From Magicicada septendecula (Eukaryota; Arthropoda; Insecta; Hemiptera; Cicadidae), in contig CM068373.1 in assembly GCA_034769895.1 (NCBI GenBank), positions 284,799,379 through 284,863,378 on the forward strand: DNA of 64,000 nucleotides. The letters run 5' to 3'. Shown here one piece after another: positions 13,193-24,779 of the stretch (position 1 is the stretch's first letter; every line of letters starts with the position of its first letter). The translations under genes were made by a program, and so were the position numbers. The notes below the pieces were generated by a model, which was given only the letters and a program-made list of their open reading frames with translations, searched no databases and had not been told where the DNA came from.

Positions 13193-13789
13193 TTGCCAAG
13201 AGCAACTGACACAAATCGTATCACAATAATAGGGTGTAATTATTTAAAAAACCTTCGACACGAATTATTGGAGGAGGATATAAATAATGAAATAATACAT
13301 ATCGATGCGGAGGTAGAAGGAGTCCCCGCAAGGTTAATGATCGATACTGGTTCCAATGTCTCAATAATTAGTACGACAGAATTGGAGAGAATACAAAGGG
13401 AATGCGGAAGAATATTACCGACATTACCGTTGAATAATATTATTCTACTAGGTGCTACCGGCCGCCAAAACAAGACGATAAGAAGACAAGTTTCAGCCAA
13501 TGTGATTAGCTGTGGTATAGCGATTGACATGGAATTCTTAGTGGCAACCGGGCTGCCGTTTAACATATTAGTGGAATGCGATGTGCTCAGACGGAACTCC
13601 GCCATAATTGATTTACGAACAGAGAAATTATCACTTTTTACGAACGGACAAACTTGGACGGCTGACTTGATTGGCAGCGATACAGTAATTCCCAACGATA
13701 TCCACCAACAAATCCGTAAAATCAATTATATAACCAATACTCCTATGATTGAGCGGATAATAGACGATAACTCTAATGAGGATTTATAG
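13193..13789 (+). pseudogene. Retropepsin-type protease region
   Basis: Contains the aspartic protease signature LMIDTGSNVSII at about residues 49-60, followed by a flap-like ILLGATGR. The protease would process Gag-Pol. It lies between gag and reverse transcriptase, the normal Ty3/gypsy order. It belongs to a broken element. Confidence 0.8.
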
Positions 13790-13840
13790 TTCCAAAAGAT
13801 CCAGGAAATCAGGGATTTCCGGGGCGGTATTATAAGGGAA

Positions 13841-15979
13841 ATGTTGCCAATACACCAAGCGGATAAATTAATAAAAATTTATGAACAATACCGATCAGTA
13901 TTTTCTGACGAGCCCGGTAAAGTAAAAAACTACCAGTGTACTCTACAATTTCGAGATACAGTGGACTTTAACTGGAAGTCATACTCCATTCGCGCAATCA
14001 CGAAAGGAAGCTGTAAGAGCTGAAATAAGTAAGATGATTAACCGTGACATAATAGAGAGTAGCCAATCCCCATACACCAGTCCTATTGTGGCTATTCCTA
14101 AGAAAAACGGACAAGTCCGTCTATGCCTAGATGCGCGAGAAATCAATAAGATGATAATTAATGACAGGACTTCGCCCGGTGAGATAGAAGAGATTTTAAA
14201 ACGTTTCCACGGTACAAGTACTTTAGTACCTGGGACACGGTGTGCGGCTACTGGCAGGTGGAAATACACCCACAGAGTCGCCAGTATCTGGCATTCATAT
14301 TCGAAGGGCGTAACTACCAGTTTAAGAGATTGCCCTTCGGACTCATGAATTCAGTCGCAGTCTTTGTACACTGCATGGACCAGATACTTGGCCAGGAAGC
14401 ACTACAATTCACCACCGTGTACGTAGATGATTTGCTTGTATCCTCAGAAACATGGGAGGAACACTGCTACCATGTGGAACATGTGCTGAAGAAATTGGCT
14501 GCGAACAACATCATGCTCAAGCTAGAAAAATCTCAATTCATTGCCAAGGAAATTCAGTTCTTGGGCTTTATATTAAATGACCAAGGAATCTCACCGTCGG
14601 CTGAAAAAGTAGAAGCGATTCAAAAATTTCTGATACCAAGGAATAGAAGGCAATTACAGTCATTCCTGGGACTCTGTAATTACTATTGCAAGTTCCAGGA
14701 AAAGTATTCTGAATTGACCGCCAAATTTCAACCGCAACTGTCATCCAAAAATAAATGGATCTGGGGTATAGAACAGAACGAGACATTACAACTGATTAAA
14801 GAAAAATTTCTTGAACCCATTATACTTCGCCATCCGGATTTCAGTAAACCTTTCTTCTTAAATTGCAATGCCAGCGACATTAGCCTCGGCACAACACTAT
14901 ATCAAGAGGATGAGGAGGGCGAACATCTAGTGATTTGCTTCACAAGTAGAGCATTAAACCAGTGCGAAAAGAACTACCACGTCACTGAGAAAGAACTGTT
15001 AAGTGTAGTGTTCGCGTGTGGCGAATTCCGCACCTACATCCTAGGTTATCCCGTTACCGTCCGGACAGACCATAAGTCCATATCGTTCCTGAGGAGGTGC
15101 AAACTGAGTCACAGAAGGTTGACCCAGTGGATACTGGTACTGCAAGAATACAATCTTAAGTGGGAGTACATCCCAGGAAAGAAGAATGTCGTTGTGGACT
15201 TGTTATCACGTATTGACGTAGAAAGGCAGACATTCGAGGGAGAGAAAGAAAGTGTACTCAAGATATACCACATTCTTAGTACCAGAGCCGATCTAGCCTC
15301 ATTATTAACCAACCTGAGCACCCACCAACAAGCAGACCCGAAATTAAAAAATATTAAAACTAGACTAGAAGCGGGTGACGAAACAACCGCCCGATATTAT
15401 CAAATTAATAACGATACTCTATTTATTAAACCATCTTTAAGAAAGGAAACATGGAAGGTAATCATTCCAACCCATATCGAAAAGGAGATAATAATTAATT
15501 ATCAAATTCAATATGGGCATATGGGCGCCTTAAAGGTGATAAAGGCCCTGGAGGAGAGCTGCCACATGAAAAATGTCAACCGGACGGTCCGGAAGTATAT
15601 AAAAGGTTGCCACATTTGCCAACTCGTTAAATCTAATAATGAGAAAAAGGAAGGCCAAATGATTCCTATAACATCACAGGCAAAGTTGGAAAAGGTATTC
15701 TTGGACATCTGCGGGCCATTTCCCCGCAGTGACGGTCGTCACAGATATAAGTATCTAATAATTGTGATGGACCATTTTACCAAATTCGTCAAGCTATACC
15801 CAGCAAATCAGGCAACTACTAATAAAATTCTCGGCATTTTAACCGACCAGTACTTCCCAAACGTCGGAAAACCAGTTTCGATCATTACCGATCACGGAAC
15901 TCAATTCAAGGGGAAAAATGGCGGGATACCCTACTATCTATGGGTGTTCGTACTTACAAAACCTCGGTCTACCACCTGA
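13841..15979 (+). pseudogene. Pol: reverse transcriptase, RNase H and integrase regions
   Basis: The longest frame (14240-15979, 579 codons) runs through the reverse transcriptase palm with TVYVDDLLV, then RNase H (NASDISLGTTL; TDHKSISFL), then the integrase zinc-binding region (HMGALKVI..., CHICQLVK) and part of the integrase core (FLDICGPFPR... IITDHGTQFKG). Upstream pieces from 13841 carry the N-terminal fingers of reverse transcriptase (SPYTSPIVAIPKKNG; RLCLDAREIN). The domain order RT-RNaseH-IN places the element in Ty3/gypsy. Confidence 0.85.
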
Positions 15980-16507
15980 GCAGTAACCCGGCAGAGAGAG
16001 TATTACGAGAAGTGGGGCGGATATTACGAACATATTGCCACAATCAACAGAGGAGGTGGCAAGGCTATCTAGAAGCCACAGAAGAATTCCTCAACTTGGC
16101 ATACCACCCAGCCATAGGAATTAACCCCATACTCCGCCATGTACGAGAAACAACCCCCAAGAGAGATCGATGAAATATTAGAGTTCCCAAAAGATAATAA
16201 TTATACTTTTGACAAAATAAAGTTTTACAACAAGGTGGCCGAAGACCAGGAGAAACGGCGAAACAAATATCAAAAAGGTATGGGTAAAATAATCACCTAT
16301 ACAAGTGGTGAAAAGGTATTATTGAAAAATCGGGAATTACCCAGCTCACTGGAAGGAATAACAAAGAAGTTGTTACTATTATACACTGGACCCTATATAG
16401 TCTCCATGGATAAAAACAATAATACTTATGAGATAAAGGAGATGGGTTCTGGTAGAATCAAAGGTGTATATAACCAGGCTTCCATGAAAAAATATCATGA
16501 GGAGTAA
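15980..16507 (+). pseudogene. Integrase C-terminal region
   Basis: Frames to the stop at 16507 hold the end of the integrase core (LNLAYHPAIGINP) and the basic C-terminal domain (GEKVLLKNRELPS... LYTGPYIV), which resembles the GPY/F module of Ty3/gypsy integrases. The ORF ends the coding part of the element. Confidence 0.7.
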
Positions 16508-17280
16508 ATTTTGAATATAAAAAAAAACCTCCGAATTCAAAAATATAGTAAGAACACCTTACTACCATTATTTGAGAAAACCATTTAAGATATAAATAAA
16601 AGAAAAATGAATTTTGAATTAAAATAAAAAAACCACTAAATTCAAAAATATAGTAAGAACACCTTACTAACATTATTAATTAATCGTTTCATTTTATCAT
16701 GGAATAAAAAGAAAGAATTTGGTAAGAAACAAAAAACACTAAATTCTAAAATTAAGTAAGAACACCTTACTAACCATTATTTAAGAAAACCATTTAAGAT
16801 ATAAATAATTAAAAAGAAGAAAAAGAATTTAGAATAAACACTAAATTCTAAAGTAAGTAAGAATACCTTACTAACCATTATTTAAGAAAACCATTTAAGA
16901 TATAAATAATTAAAAAGAAGAAAAAGAATTTAGAATAAACACTAAATTCAAAAATATTGTAAGATCAACTTACTACAAATAAATTTGAAAGAAACCATTT
17001 GGAATAATTAAAAGAAAAAGAATTTAGAGATGTAAAAACACATCCAAATTCTAAAATTAAGTAAGAACAACTTACTACCAACATTTATGAAAACAGTATA
17101 TGGGAATAAAAAGAAAAGAATTTTGTTAAAATCAACAAAATTCAAATATATTGTAATATCGAATTACAAACAAAGTATTAATGAAAAATATTGATGATTA
17201 ATAAAAGAAAAAGAATTTAGAATAAAACAAATCAATTCTAAAATACAAAGTAATGTCAAATTACAACCAATGATTTCTAA
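16508..17280 (+). repeat. Tandem repeat of about 101 bp in the element's 3' untranslated region
   Basis: About seven or eight degenerate units are spaced near 101 bp (accttact cores at about 16557, 16660, 16765, 16866, then 16966 and 17067). Each has a short dyad of the form AGTAAGAACACCTTACT followed by CCATTTAAGATATAAAT and a purine-rich run. The units decay towards 17280. Confidence 0.75.
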
Positions 17281-18292
17281 AAAACGTTCTATGAAATTAA
17301 ATAAAAGAAAAAAAAATCAGTAATGCGATTATATGAATAAACTTGTGGTGAAATAAAAATAATAACACTTTGAAGTAATACAAAGAGAAACAATGACCTT
17401 ATTAAAAAATAATTAAAGAATTCATTTGAATAGAAAGTCAGAGAGAAGTAATTTGAGAAAAGGAACAAAAAATAAATGTAATTAAATAAATCAATAATGA
17501 ATATGATCATGAAATAAATGTCGAGTGTAATAAAGACAATTAGAAGAAAGTGCTAGAACATGGAACTAGTGGAATAAATAAAAGCTGAGAAACAAACAAA
17601 GAAATATCAGAAAATATATGCTATAAATGAACAGAAGCAGATTGTAATAAAAACCAGAAAAGAACAAAGAATTAATAACAATAACTTTATATTAGAATAA
17701 ACAATGATAATTATATTAAAAAAAGAGCTTCCCACCATAATAAGAATTGAGATAACCATCAAGCTAACAAGTCAGAAGAATAACTGAGATAGGAATATTA
17801 AAATCTCTGAGCAATATACGAAGTGAAGTATCCAAAGATATTTTTTAAATAGTCATAAAGTGGACTATTCTTAAATAATTTTTTTAATAACTGTCTGTAG
17901 ATAAATCCAGCAGTATTAATATGTTTTTGAGCAGAGATGATTTGCCTCTGTACTCAATTAGAAGTGAAGTATTGGCCAGCAGAGTAAGTAGCGTACAGTG
18001 CCTCTCTGAACTGCCCCAGCTCACGTGTTAGGGAATGATAGGGAATAAATATCCCAGGGATAAAACACCAAGAAGAAAAATGAAAATAAAATAATAAATA
18101 TGAAACTCAGATGACTATTGCTATCAAAGAAGATCAATTAAGAATAAAATATATGTAAGCTCGAATATGGAAGAGAAAAATTTAGAAATGGAAGGAAGTC
18201 AAGAATAATAAAAAATATAATAATTATCATAAGCAATTATTTCAGACAAACCAAATATAGTCTGAACTAATCACTTCTGGAGGAGGGCAATC
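17281..18292 (+). other. 3' untranslated region with polypurine tract
   Basis: AT-rich, no ORF of note. It ends with a purine-rich run (ggaggagggcaat, about 18278-18291) directly before the 3' LTR, the expected place for plus-strand priming. Confidence 0.5.
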
Positions 18293-19612
18293 TGTAGCAT
18301 GACAGATAATCCACTAAGTAATAATTCCATTATGATCATAAATACATTAAATTACAATTGACTCAAAAGAAATATCGAAGGAAAATAATTAAATATCAAA
18401 TGAAAATAATTGAATATCAAATGAAAATAATTAAATATCAAAGGAAAACACCACCGTAAAAGAAAAGTATAATTAAATTATAAAATTGCAACTATAAAGT
18501 ATCAAGAAAATAAAAATCCAAGGAAACTAATATAAAATCAGGAGAATACCCAGGTAGGTTAGGAGCAGGTAATAAAGAAGATACCCTGAACCAACCAACG
18601 GACAAAATGAAACCGAATTACCTTGGAAAACCCAAGAAGGAAGAAGAGAAGAAAAGAAGATATAGGATGGGAGGACTACGAGCAATACCCATGATAAACC
18701 TATTACTATTAACAATGATAAACCCCAAACCAAATTTTAATGTCACCCAAAGAAAGTATAACACCCCAAAACCTCAAAGCAATGTAAATTAATTATAAAC
18801 TAAAGTATTTAGTAGTGTGAATAGAAGTGCACCAACTAAAGTTATTATATAATAAAATAAACAAATCTTCACAGTCCATTATAACTAAAGGTTTGGTCTT
18901 AGAATATTGTAGAACTCAAATATAAGTCAGAACCAACAGTATAAGTATACCAGTGCAAGTGATTTAAATATAATAAACTTCAAGTAAAGGTGTAACTGTT
19001 ACTTGAACTATGTGCTATTAAATAACTTTTATATTTTATATAATTACAGAAATGACAGGTCATGAAATATTGTTGTGAAAATATTTCTAATGTTTCATAG
19101 AAGAGGCCACTTTTTATCAAAAAACTTTCATAGAAATGTAAATGATAAAGAGAGCAGGTGGGGAATAATTACTGTGACAGGGGATTAAAATATAATACAT
19201 AATATAAACAGAAAGGACTGTAATTAAATTAAGTTTAACAAAAATTAAAATTTTAAATGGCTGATTATGTTTAGAGCCTATGAACTCCACATTTCAAGGT
19301 GGTATATAGAATAAGAATTATTATTAAGATAAGAATGTTTGTTAATATAACAGTTTCACACAGCATAAAATGTTTATGTCTGTATACTATAATAATTTAT
19401 AAAATGTTTGTTATGTATTTTAAAAAATAGTTAAAACCAAAATGTCTGACTTTAAAGACTAGAAATTAATTTTCAATATTGTTTTTGTATTATGAGCAGG
19501 AATACATTGCTACATGTACCAATAGTTATATAAGGAAATTTTATTTAATATTATGTTAATTTTAGAATGTCAGAGGGGGTATAGAAATAACATTATTCGA
19601 AAAACAGTATAT
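18293..19612 (+). repeat. 3' LTR, short form (about 1.3 kb)
   Basis: Nearly identical to 6684-8003, with about a dozen substitutions by eye. It stops where the Helitron resumes, well before the TACA end seen in the 5' LTR at 9617. The border shows a short TAAA overlap between LTR and Helitron sequence. Confidence 0.8.
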
Positions 19613-21556
19613 GATAAATTCATTCCATAACGCCAATGCATTGGCTGGCACATTTAATGCACAAATGTAACCAAATAAATTTTGCATCTGTTTTGGTGAA
19701 TGTAATTCTTTTGTTTCATTTAAACATTCGCGCCATTCATTATCATTTGAAGCAATGCCGCGAGCATGGCACGCTTCAACAAAAGAAGTGTGTATAATTC
19801 CATTGTATGTTCTAACATCCTCAAATGATTTTGGACCACAGACATGTAATAAAAGCAATCGTAAATGGAAAAGTTCGACGTCTTTTGGTGATACTACATA
19901 TATGCGTGTAATGATTTTATCACCTCCACGCCTTCTCTTCTTCCATTTTTTTTGGGAATCTTCCCACACATAATGCAAAGGAATTTCAATATACTTATAT
20001 TCATGCGCTGATGAATCTGATCGATTCAATTCAAAAAATGCTAATAATTTTGTTTGTCTTGCATTTTCAATTGCTTGACGTTCTTGCCCTTCTCGAAAGT
20101 AAACATTCTGTCTACGCGGTAAATGAATGTCAAGTCTAACGATGACATGTGATTGAAAATGCATTGGTAATTCATAGATGCGCCATACAGCTTCAGTTGA
20201 TCCGACATAACGGCCATTTAAAAAATTTTTAACTTCATCAATTTGTATTTCTTGACCTGGTTCATTTCTCTCTGAACCTAATTCAACAGATGCACTGTCA
20301 TAGCCTTTATACACGTATTTATAAATGTATTTAACACTTTTAACTGTAGTGCATACTTCAACATTTATATGGCAATTAAATTTGGCAATTAAATACGGAT
20401 TGTATGGTACAACGTAACGATTGTCGAGGCAACTACCGCGAACTTCAGCATTAATACCATTATCACGCCTTCTGTATAATGGATATCCATTTAATGATTC
20501 ACATGTAAATTCATTAAATCGTTTTGGATAATCTTTTGTGCATTTTCCATCTCTCATACATACAGAATTTGGATTAAGTACACCGCATGGACCATGCATC
20601 ATATGTTTTACAACATATTCATGTAATGTAGGATGTGTTTGAATGTTAGGAATCTCCGCAGATACAACTTTATCAATATCGGTAGCGTTAACAATTTTAT
20701 CTTGCTCATTTAAAGAGAGTAAAATGTGAGCATGAGGCAATCCTCTCTTTTGAAACTCAATTGTACAAATGAGTGCTTCAACTTTACTGAAGATTTTTTT
20801 TAGTGTAAGGCCCTCAATTAATGCTTTCAGTTTGGACTTGAATACACGTACAACAATATCAGGTCGAAAATTAGCTGACTCACCTACACCAATATTGCTA
20901 ACTATTTCAGGCCAACTTGGATTGCAAGTCATTGTAATAAACAAAGAAGGCTTTCCGAAATGTTGTACAATTGACATTGCATCTAAATAATTCTGATACA
21001 TATTTCTTGGAGATTCATTGAATGAAGATGGTAAAATTACTCTACGGCCAACATTATTGGCATTGGGGTTCAATTCTAAATAATCTGTTAAATTGTTGTA
21101 AACTTCAGACCTAAGACTTGTTTGATTTTGTCGAATGAAATATAACCTTGTGCCCTCTATTCTCACATACATATCAACTATCCACTGCAGAAATAATTTT
21201 TGTGAATGGTGCAACGTGCTAAAATCTTCTCTAATTGCAAGTCGATAGGCTGCATACTGAAGCATGGTTAATTTATTTCTGGGCGCTCTTGAATTAGATG
21301 TAGTTGGTACATTATGAGAAATATTGATATGCCACCCAGTATCACCATTTGGAAAAAGTAATGGATACGCTAAAGGGTCCAATGATGAATCCAAAACAGA
21401 GATATTTTTAATGGTACCATTAACTTTTGAAAACGAAACCATATTTCGTTCAAAGGGTGGCTCACCATCAACTGTACTAAATATTACTGCTACATCAGTT
21501 TGAACTGCATCATTATAACGGCGTAGATCTAAATCACGATTTACTTTAATGAGCAT
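19613..21556 (-). pseudogene. Helitron Rep (HUH nuclease) region
   Basis: This is the replication-initiator part of the Helitron protein, which nicks and joins single-stranded DNA. The HUH motif is in KRGLPHAHILL (about 20727-20760), and the tyrosine motif is YIYKYVYKGYDS (about 20298-20335). Upstream are the conserved blocks YPLLFPNGDTGW and FITMTCNPSWPEI. The reading frame ends in LWNEF at the LTR insertion, and its logical continuation is the helicase at 6683. The last dozen residues of the open frame derive from the LTR. Confidence 0.88.
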
Positions 21557-21586
21557 ACAAATTTCTTTATTTTGATTTTCAACTCT

Positions 21587-22312
21587 CTAACAATGATCTT
21601 TCATTGCAATGAATGACTGAACGAAAGGATTAATGCGTTCCAATTCAAGAGAGATTTTGCGCATTATATTGTTATTGCATGTTTGATTATAGTGTTCACG
21701 TAATCTATAATTGACAGCAGTGTCAACATCATAAAAATATAATTGCGCATAACATGGTGAGCGACCATATCCAGCAGTCATTGGACCTGATCTGTGATAA
21801 AAAACATCATGTATTTTAAAATGATACACTCCACGCGTAACTGTATCCGAAATTTTAGCTTGTGAGCTAACCATAGCAAATGATGAATTGTATTTACGAA
21901 TGTTTTCAAAATAATTTTATGACTTTCTTTTTATTGAAAGTTCATTTGAAGTAAGTCCATCATACAATGATTTAAAGTATTCATTTTGACTTAAGGCCGG
22001 TAATATTGCTTTACACTTATGACAACATGAAGTGAATGCAGTCCTTTCACCTAAAGTGACCTCAGATTCGTTCACCTAATTGCAAAACCTGCATTGTAAA
22101 TGCATTAATCCACAATCAAAAGTATTAAAATTTCTTGGAATGACATTCAGTGGGCATTTAAATGTATCCCTCAAAATAATTTCATCATTTTGTGTACTAT
22201 TTACACTATTTAAATTTGCATTTGGTCTATTATCATTTTGACTTTCACGCGAATATATATTCCTTCTTCTTTGTCTCTCACTCCGACCCGTCAATGTTCT
22301 ATGTCGAGGCAT
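21587..22312 (-). pseudogene. Helitron N-terminal region, broken
   Basis: Three pieces precede Rep. At 22076-22312 there is a start with GRSERQRRR and a zinc-finger-like CGLMHLQCRFC. Around 21915-22060 is SCCHKCKAILPALS. At 21587-21874 is FKIHDVFYHRSGPM, with QLYFYDVD and typical Helitron spacing. At least two in-frame stops or frameshifts separate these pieces and the Rep frame. The N-terminal Met at 22312 is plausible as the original start. Confidence 0.7.
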
Positions 22313-22501
22313 AATGGAAATAGGTGCGAATATCTGAATGTAAAAAAAAACATGTAATGAAATTACTGAAACTAAGATTAGACAGGGTTTAATTTAAAAA
22401 TAATAAAATGTACTCACTTTTTTGAAACCACCAATAATAATTAGGCGGGAGTAAGTCAATTCAAATTGGTGCTATAAAATTTTCCTTTTGCAACAGGTGT
22501 A

Positions 22502-22794
22502 TATTAAGCAAGCTGTATTTCACTTTCAACTGCACATTAATATATAAAACACAGATATCTAATATACAAAATATAAAATAAACGCTTTTTTGCCTTGACA
22601 TACACTCCACAGACTATTGAAAAAGGAACATTTGAAATCACACAAAATTCACAGCTCATTCAGTCAATCTGTCAGTATTAAGCAAGCTGCATTTCACTTT
22701 CAACTGCACATTAATATATAAAACACAGATATCTAATATACAAAATATAAAATAAACGCTTTTTTGCCTTGACATACACTCCACAGGCTATTGT
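22502..22794. repeat. Tandem duplication (period about 174 bp) in the Helitron 5' region
   Basis: A unit starting tattaagcaagctg at 22502 recurs at 22676, and both copies continue almost identically for about 115 bp to ...actccacag. The rest of the first unit has no matching second copy. It lies upstream of the Rep start and could be promoter sequence, though nothing proves that. Confidence 0.75.
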
Positions 22795-23009
22795 TGCCTG
22801 GCAACAAAATTATTTTATTTTTAACAATTACCATTGTTTGAAAAAGTTTAAATGAATATTCAAGTGCAAATGAATGTTTAATTTAATTTAATTTAATGTA
22901 TTTGTAACACATATTATATATAAATTTTAGCTTTCTGCACTCCTTCTTCATATAAACTTTAACTATGCCAAATCTCACACTCCTCCATGCGCGCAATATG
23001 CTTAAAAAG

Positions 23010-23046
23010 GGGTACAAAGTTTTCTCTTCACGTATTAATATATAGA
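23010..23046 (-). other. Helitron 5' terminus
   Basis: The minus strand starts TCTATATATTAATACGTG followed by AAGAGAAAACTTTGTACCCC, resembling the conserved start of many insect Helitrons. The base outside (23047) is A on the minus strand, matching insertion between A and T. Confidence 0.8.
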
Positions 23047-24540
23047 TAAAAACAAAATTGTTAATAAAATAGTAACTTAGTAAATACTGAACAGAAACTA
23101 TTCATGTTTGGTTTCTAATTAAATTATAAAAGAAATGCAATGCACTAATGTTATTATCTTAGGAATTCAAAGTAGTATAAGAAAATTATACTAATTTAAA
23201 AATATTTGTTAATTTTGTAAAAATTCAGTAGCAAAATCTAACAATGTAAACAATATTTTCAACAAATAGGAGTATGAGGCTGGCTGCCTTGACAACCAAC
23301 CATTAACAGAAAAAGTCATTAGTCCATTATTATATTCAGAGAAGAGCAGATCAAAAAATACACACAGCTCAATATAATAATATAAAAGTAATAAATCAAC
23401 TAGAAATGAAATTGTAATGAACCAAAATGAGATGATGAATAATAACAGTATGACAAGAAGAAATTTAATAACCAGAATTATTTGAAATTGAAAGAAAAAA
23501 TATACTTAATAAATTATCAAAGAAAAATGAACTCAGAGAGACAAATCAGATGTGATGAGTATAAATTAACTTAAAAAACTAAAATGAAAAAAGACTAGTC
23601 TACACTGTGACACTTTTTCACTCATTAATAAACTTTATATAAACACTCACTTAAGTAATAAACTAGGGACAATCAGTTTATATCTTCATTCACTTGTTAA
23701 TTTATGGTGATCAAATTATTGGACATTGGAATCTTCTTTGAAAAGGAACTAATAACCTATTCACCCACTTTGACTCAACACATGTAATATAACCTAAGAA
23801 GAAATTTTATAATATTTAAGTAGGTTTTATGTGAAGTTTTGTACTTTCTAAAGATCTTTTGTTAATTTTCCTGTAATCACAAGAACCCAACTAATTTAGA
23901 AATAACCAAAGAAAACATAGGATTGTATTCAACCGAACCCTGAACACTGTGAAAAAACACTAAAAAAATAATACCGTATTGACTATTATCAATTGTATCG
24001 TTAATTTATGTTAATATTACTGACATTTTATTCCTTAATACAGTATAGCCAAGGTGGAAATTTTTTACCATAAATAGAGGTTGCTAACCCCTATTTTAGG
24101 AACAAAATTCAATCGACTACAAGACAAAGGTGAGTTGAATTAAATTAAAATAAGAGAAAAGGAGAAATAGATAAGAAGAATCATTTTAATTGTTTTGGTA
24201 ATAAAACAATTTGGTGCCTTAAATCGGGAAACAAAAATAAATAAAAATAATTTAAATCATTAAAATAAAAGAAGAAACAAATGGTGAGTTGGAATTATAT
24301 AACAGATTTATAAATACGTGTGACAGATAAATCACGGCTAGTTACAAAATTAGCACACAAAAGTGAGGCATTTCACACAATACGAGAAGAATTTTATTAC
24401 AAAATTGGCACCAACAACTTGGGGTTTAATTGAAGACACAAATTAAAATTTTATCACAAAATTGTCACACAAACGTGGGGCATTTCACACTCATAGAAAA
24501 ATTTTATTACAATATACATCTTCACTATTCTGCAGTATTT
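23047..24540 (+). mobile_element. Old LTR-like sequence ending in tandem primer-site-like units
   Basis: No gene. From about 24330 to 24520 three units of roughly 65-85 bp repeat the pattern TTACAAAATT-GGCACC...CTTGGGGTTT or its variants (agcacacaaaagtgaggc, ggcaccaacaacttgggg, gtcacacaaacgtggggc). Each looks like an LTR end (TTACA) followed by a lysine-tRNA-type primer site (TGGCGCCCAACGTGGGGC). The sequence before it is AT-rich like the long LTRs. It is probably the far half of an old plus-strand LTR interrupted by the Helitron. Confidence 0.4.
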
Positions 24541-24779
24541 TTTTAGATACAGTAGAAACAATAATACTTACATTTTAGATTTTGGAGTCTTTTGTATCTT
24601 CTTTTTGTTTTCAATCACGCACGATTTAATTTGCTAAAAAAAGGAACAGATATCAACAAACACTACAAAACAATTACAAACACACACATATGTTGCTACA
24701 GTTCTTTTCTTGATATATAAATTACCGGTATTTAATATATCATTTTCTATATAGGTAACTCAGTTTCTTACAGCAATTA
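24541..24779. other. No feature recognised
   Basis: AT-rich spacer between the LTR-like sequence and the next foldback element; nothing supported. Confidence 0.3.

Larger units (their letters stand above)
6684..19612 (+). mobile_element. Ty3/gypsy LTR retrotransposon inserted in the Helitron
   Basis: Parts: 5' LTR 6684-9617, primer-binding region just after, gag 9725-13142, protease 13193-13789, reverse transcriptase/RNase H/integrase 13841-16507, a repeat-rich 3' untranslated region, a polypurine tract before 18293, and a shorter 3' LTR 18293-19612. The two LTRs differ at only about a dozen sites over the shared 1.3 kb by eye, so the insertion is young. The coding part is nevertheless broken, with roughly half a dozen interruptions, so this copy is a fossil. 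No clear target duplication is visible at the Helitron borders. Confidence 0.85.
4238..23046 (-). mobile_element. Helitron with both termini, split by a Ty3/gypsy insertion
   Basis: This is a rolling-circle DNA transposon on the minus strand. The 5' end at 23046 starts TCTATATATTAATACGTG, then AAACTTTGTACCCC, a typical Helitron start. The 3' end at 4238-4241 is CTAG with a hairpin 12 nt upstream. Flanking bases are A on the 5' side and T on the 3' side, as Helitron insertion requires. Inside lie the Rep part (19613-22312) and the Pif1-like helicase part (5014-6683). A Ty3/gypsy element occupies 6684-19612, so the Helitron itself is about 5.9 kb. The Rep part is spread over several frames, so this copy is dead. 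Confidence 0.88.

Noticed and set aside
16508-17280. CRISPR-like regular repeats
   Set aside because: Repeats and spacers are all diverged copies of one 101-bp unit inside a eukaryotic retrotransposon; no distinct spacers, no cas genes.
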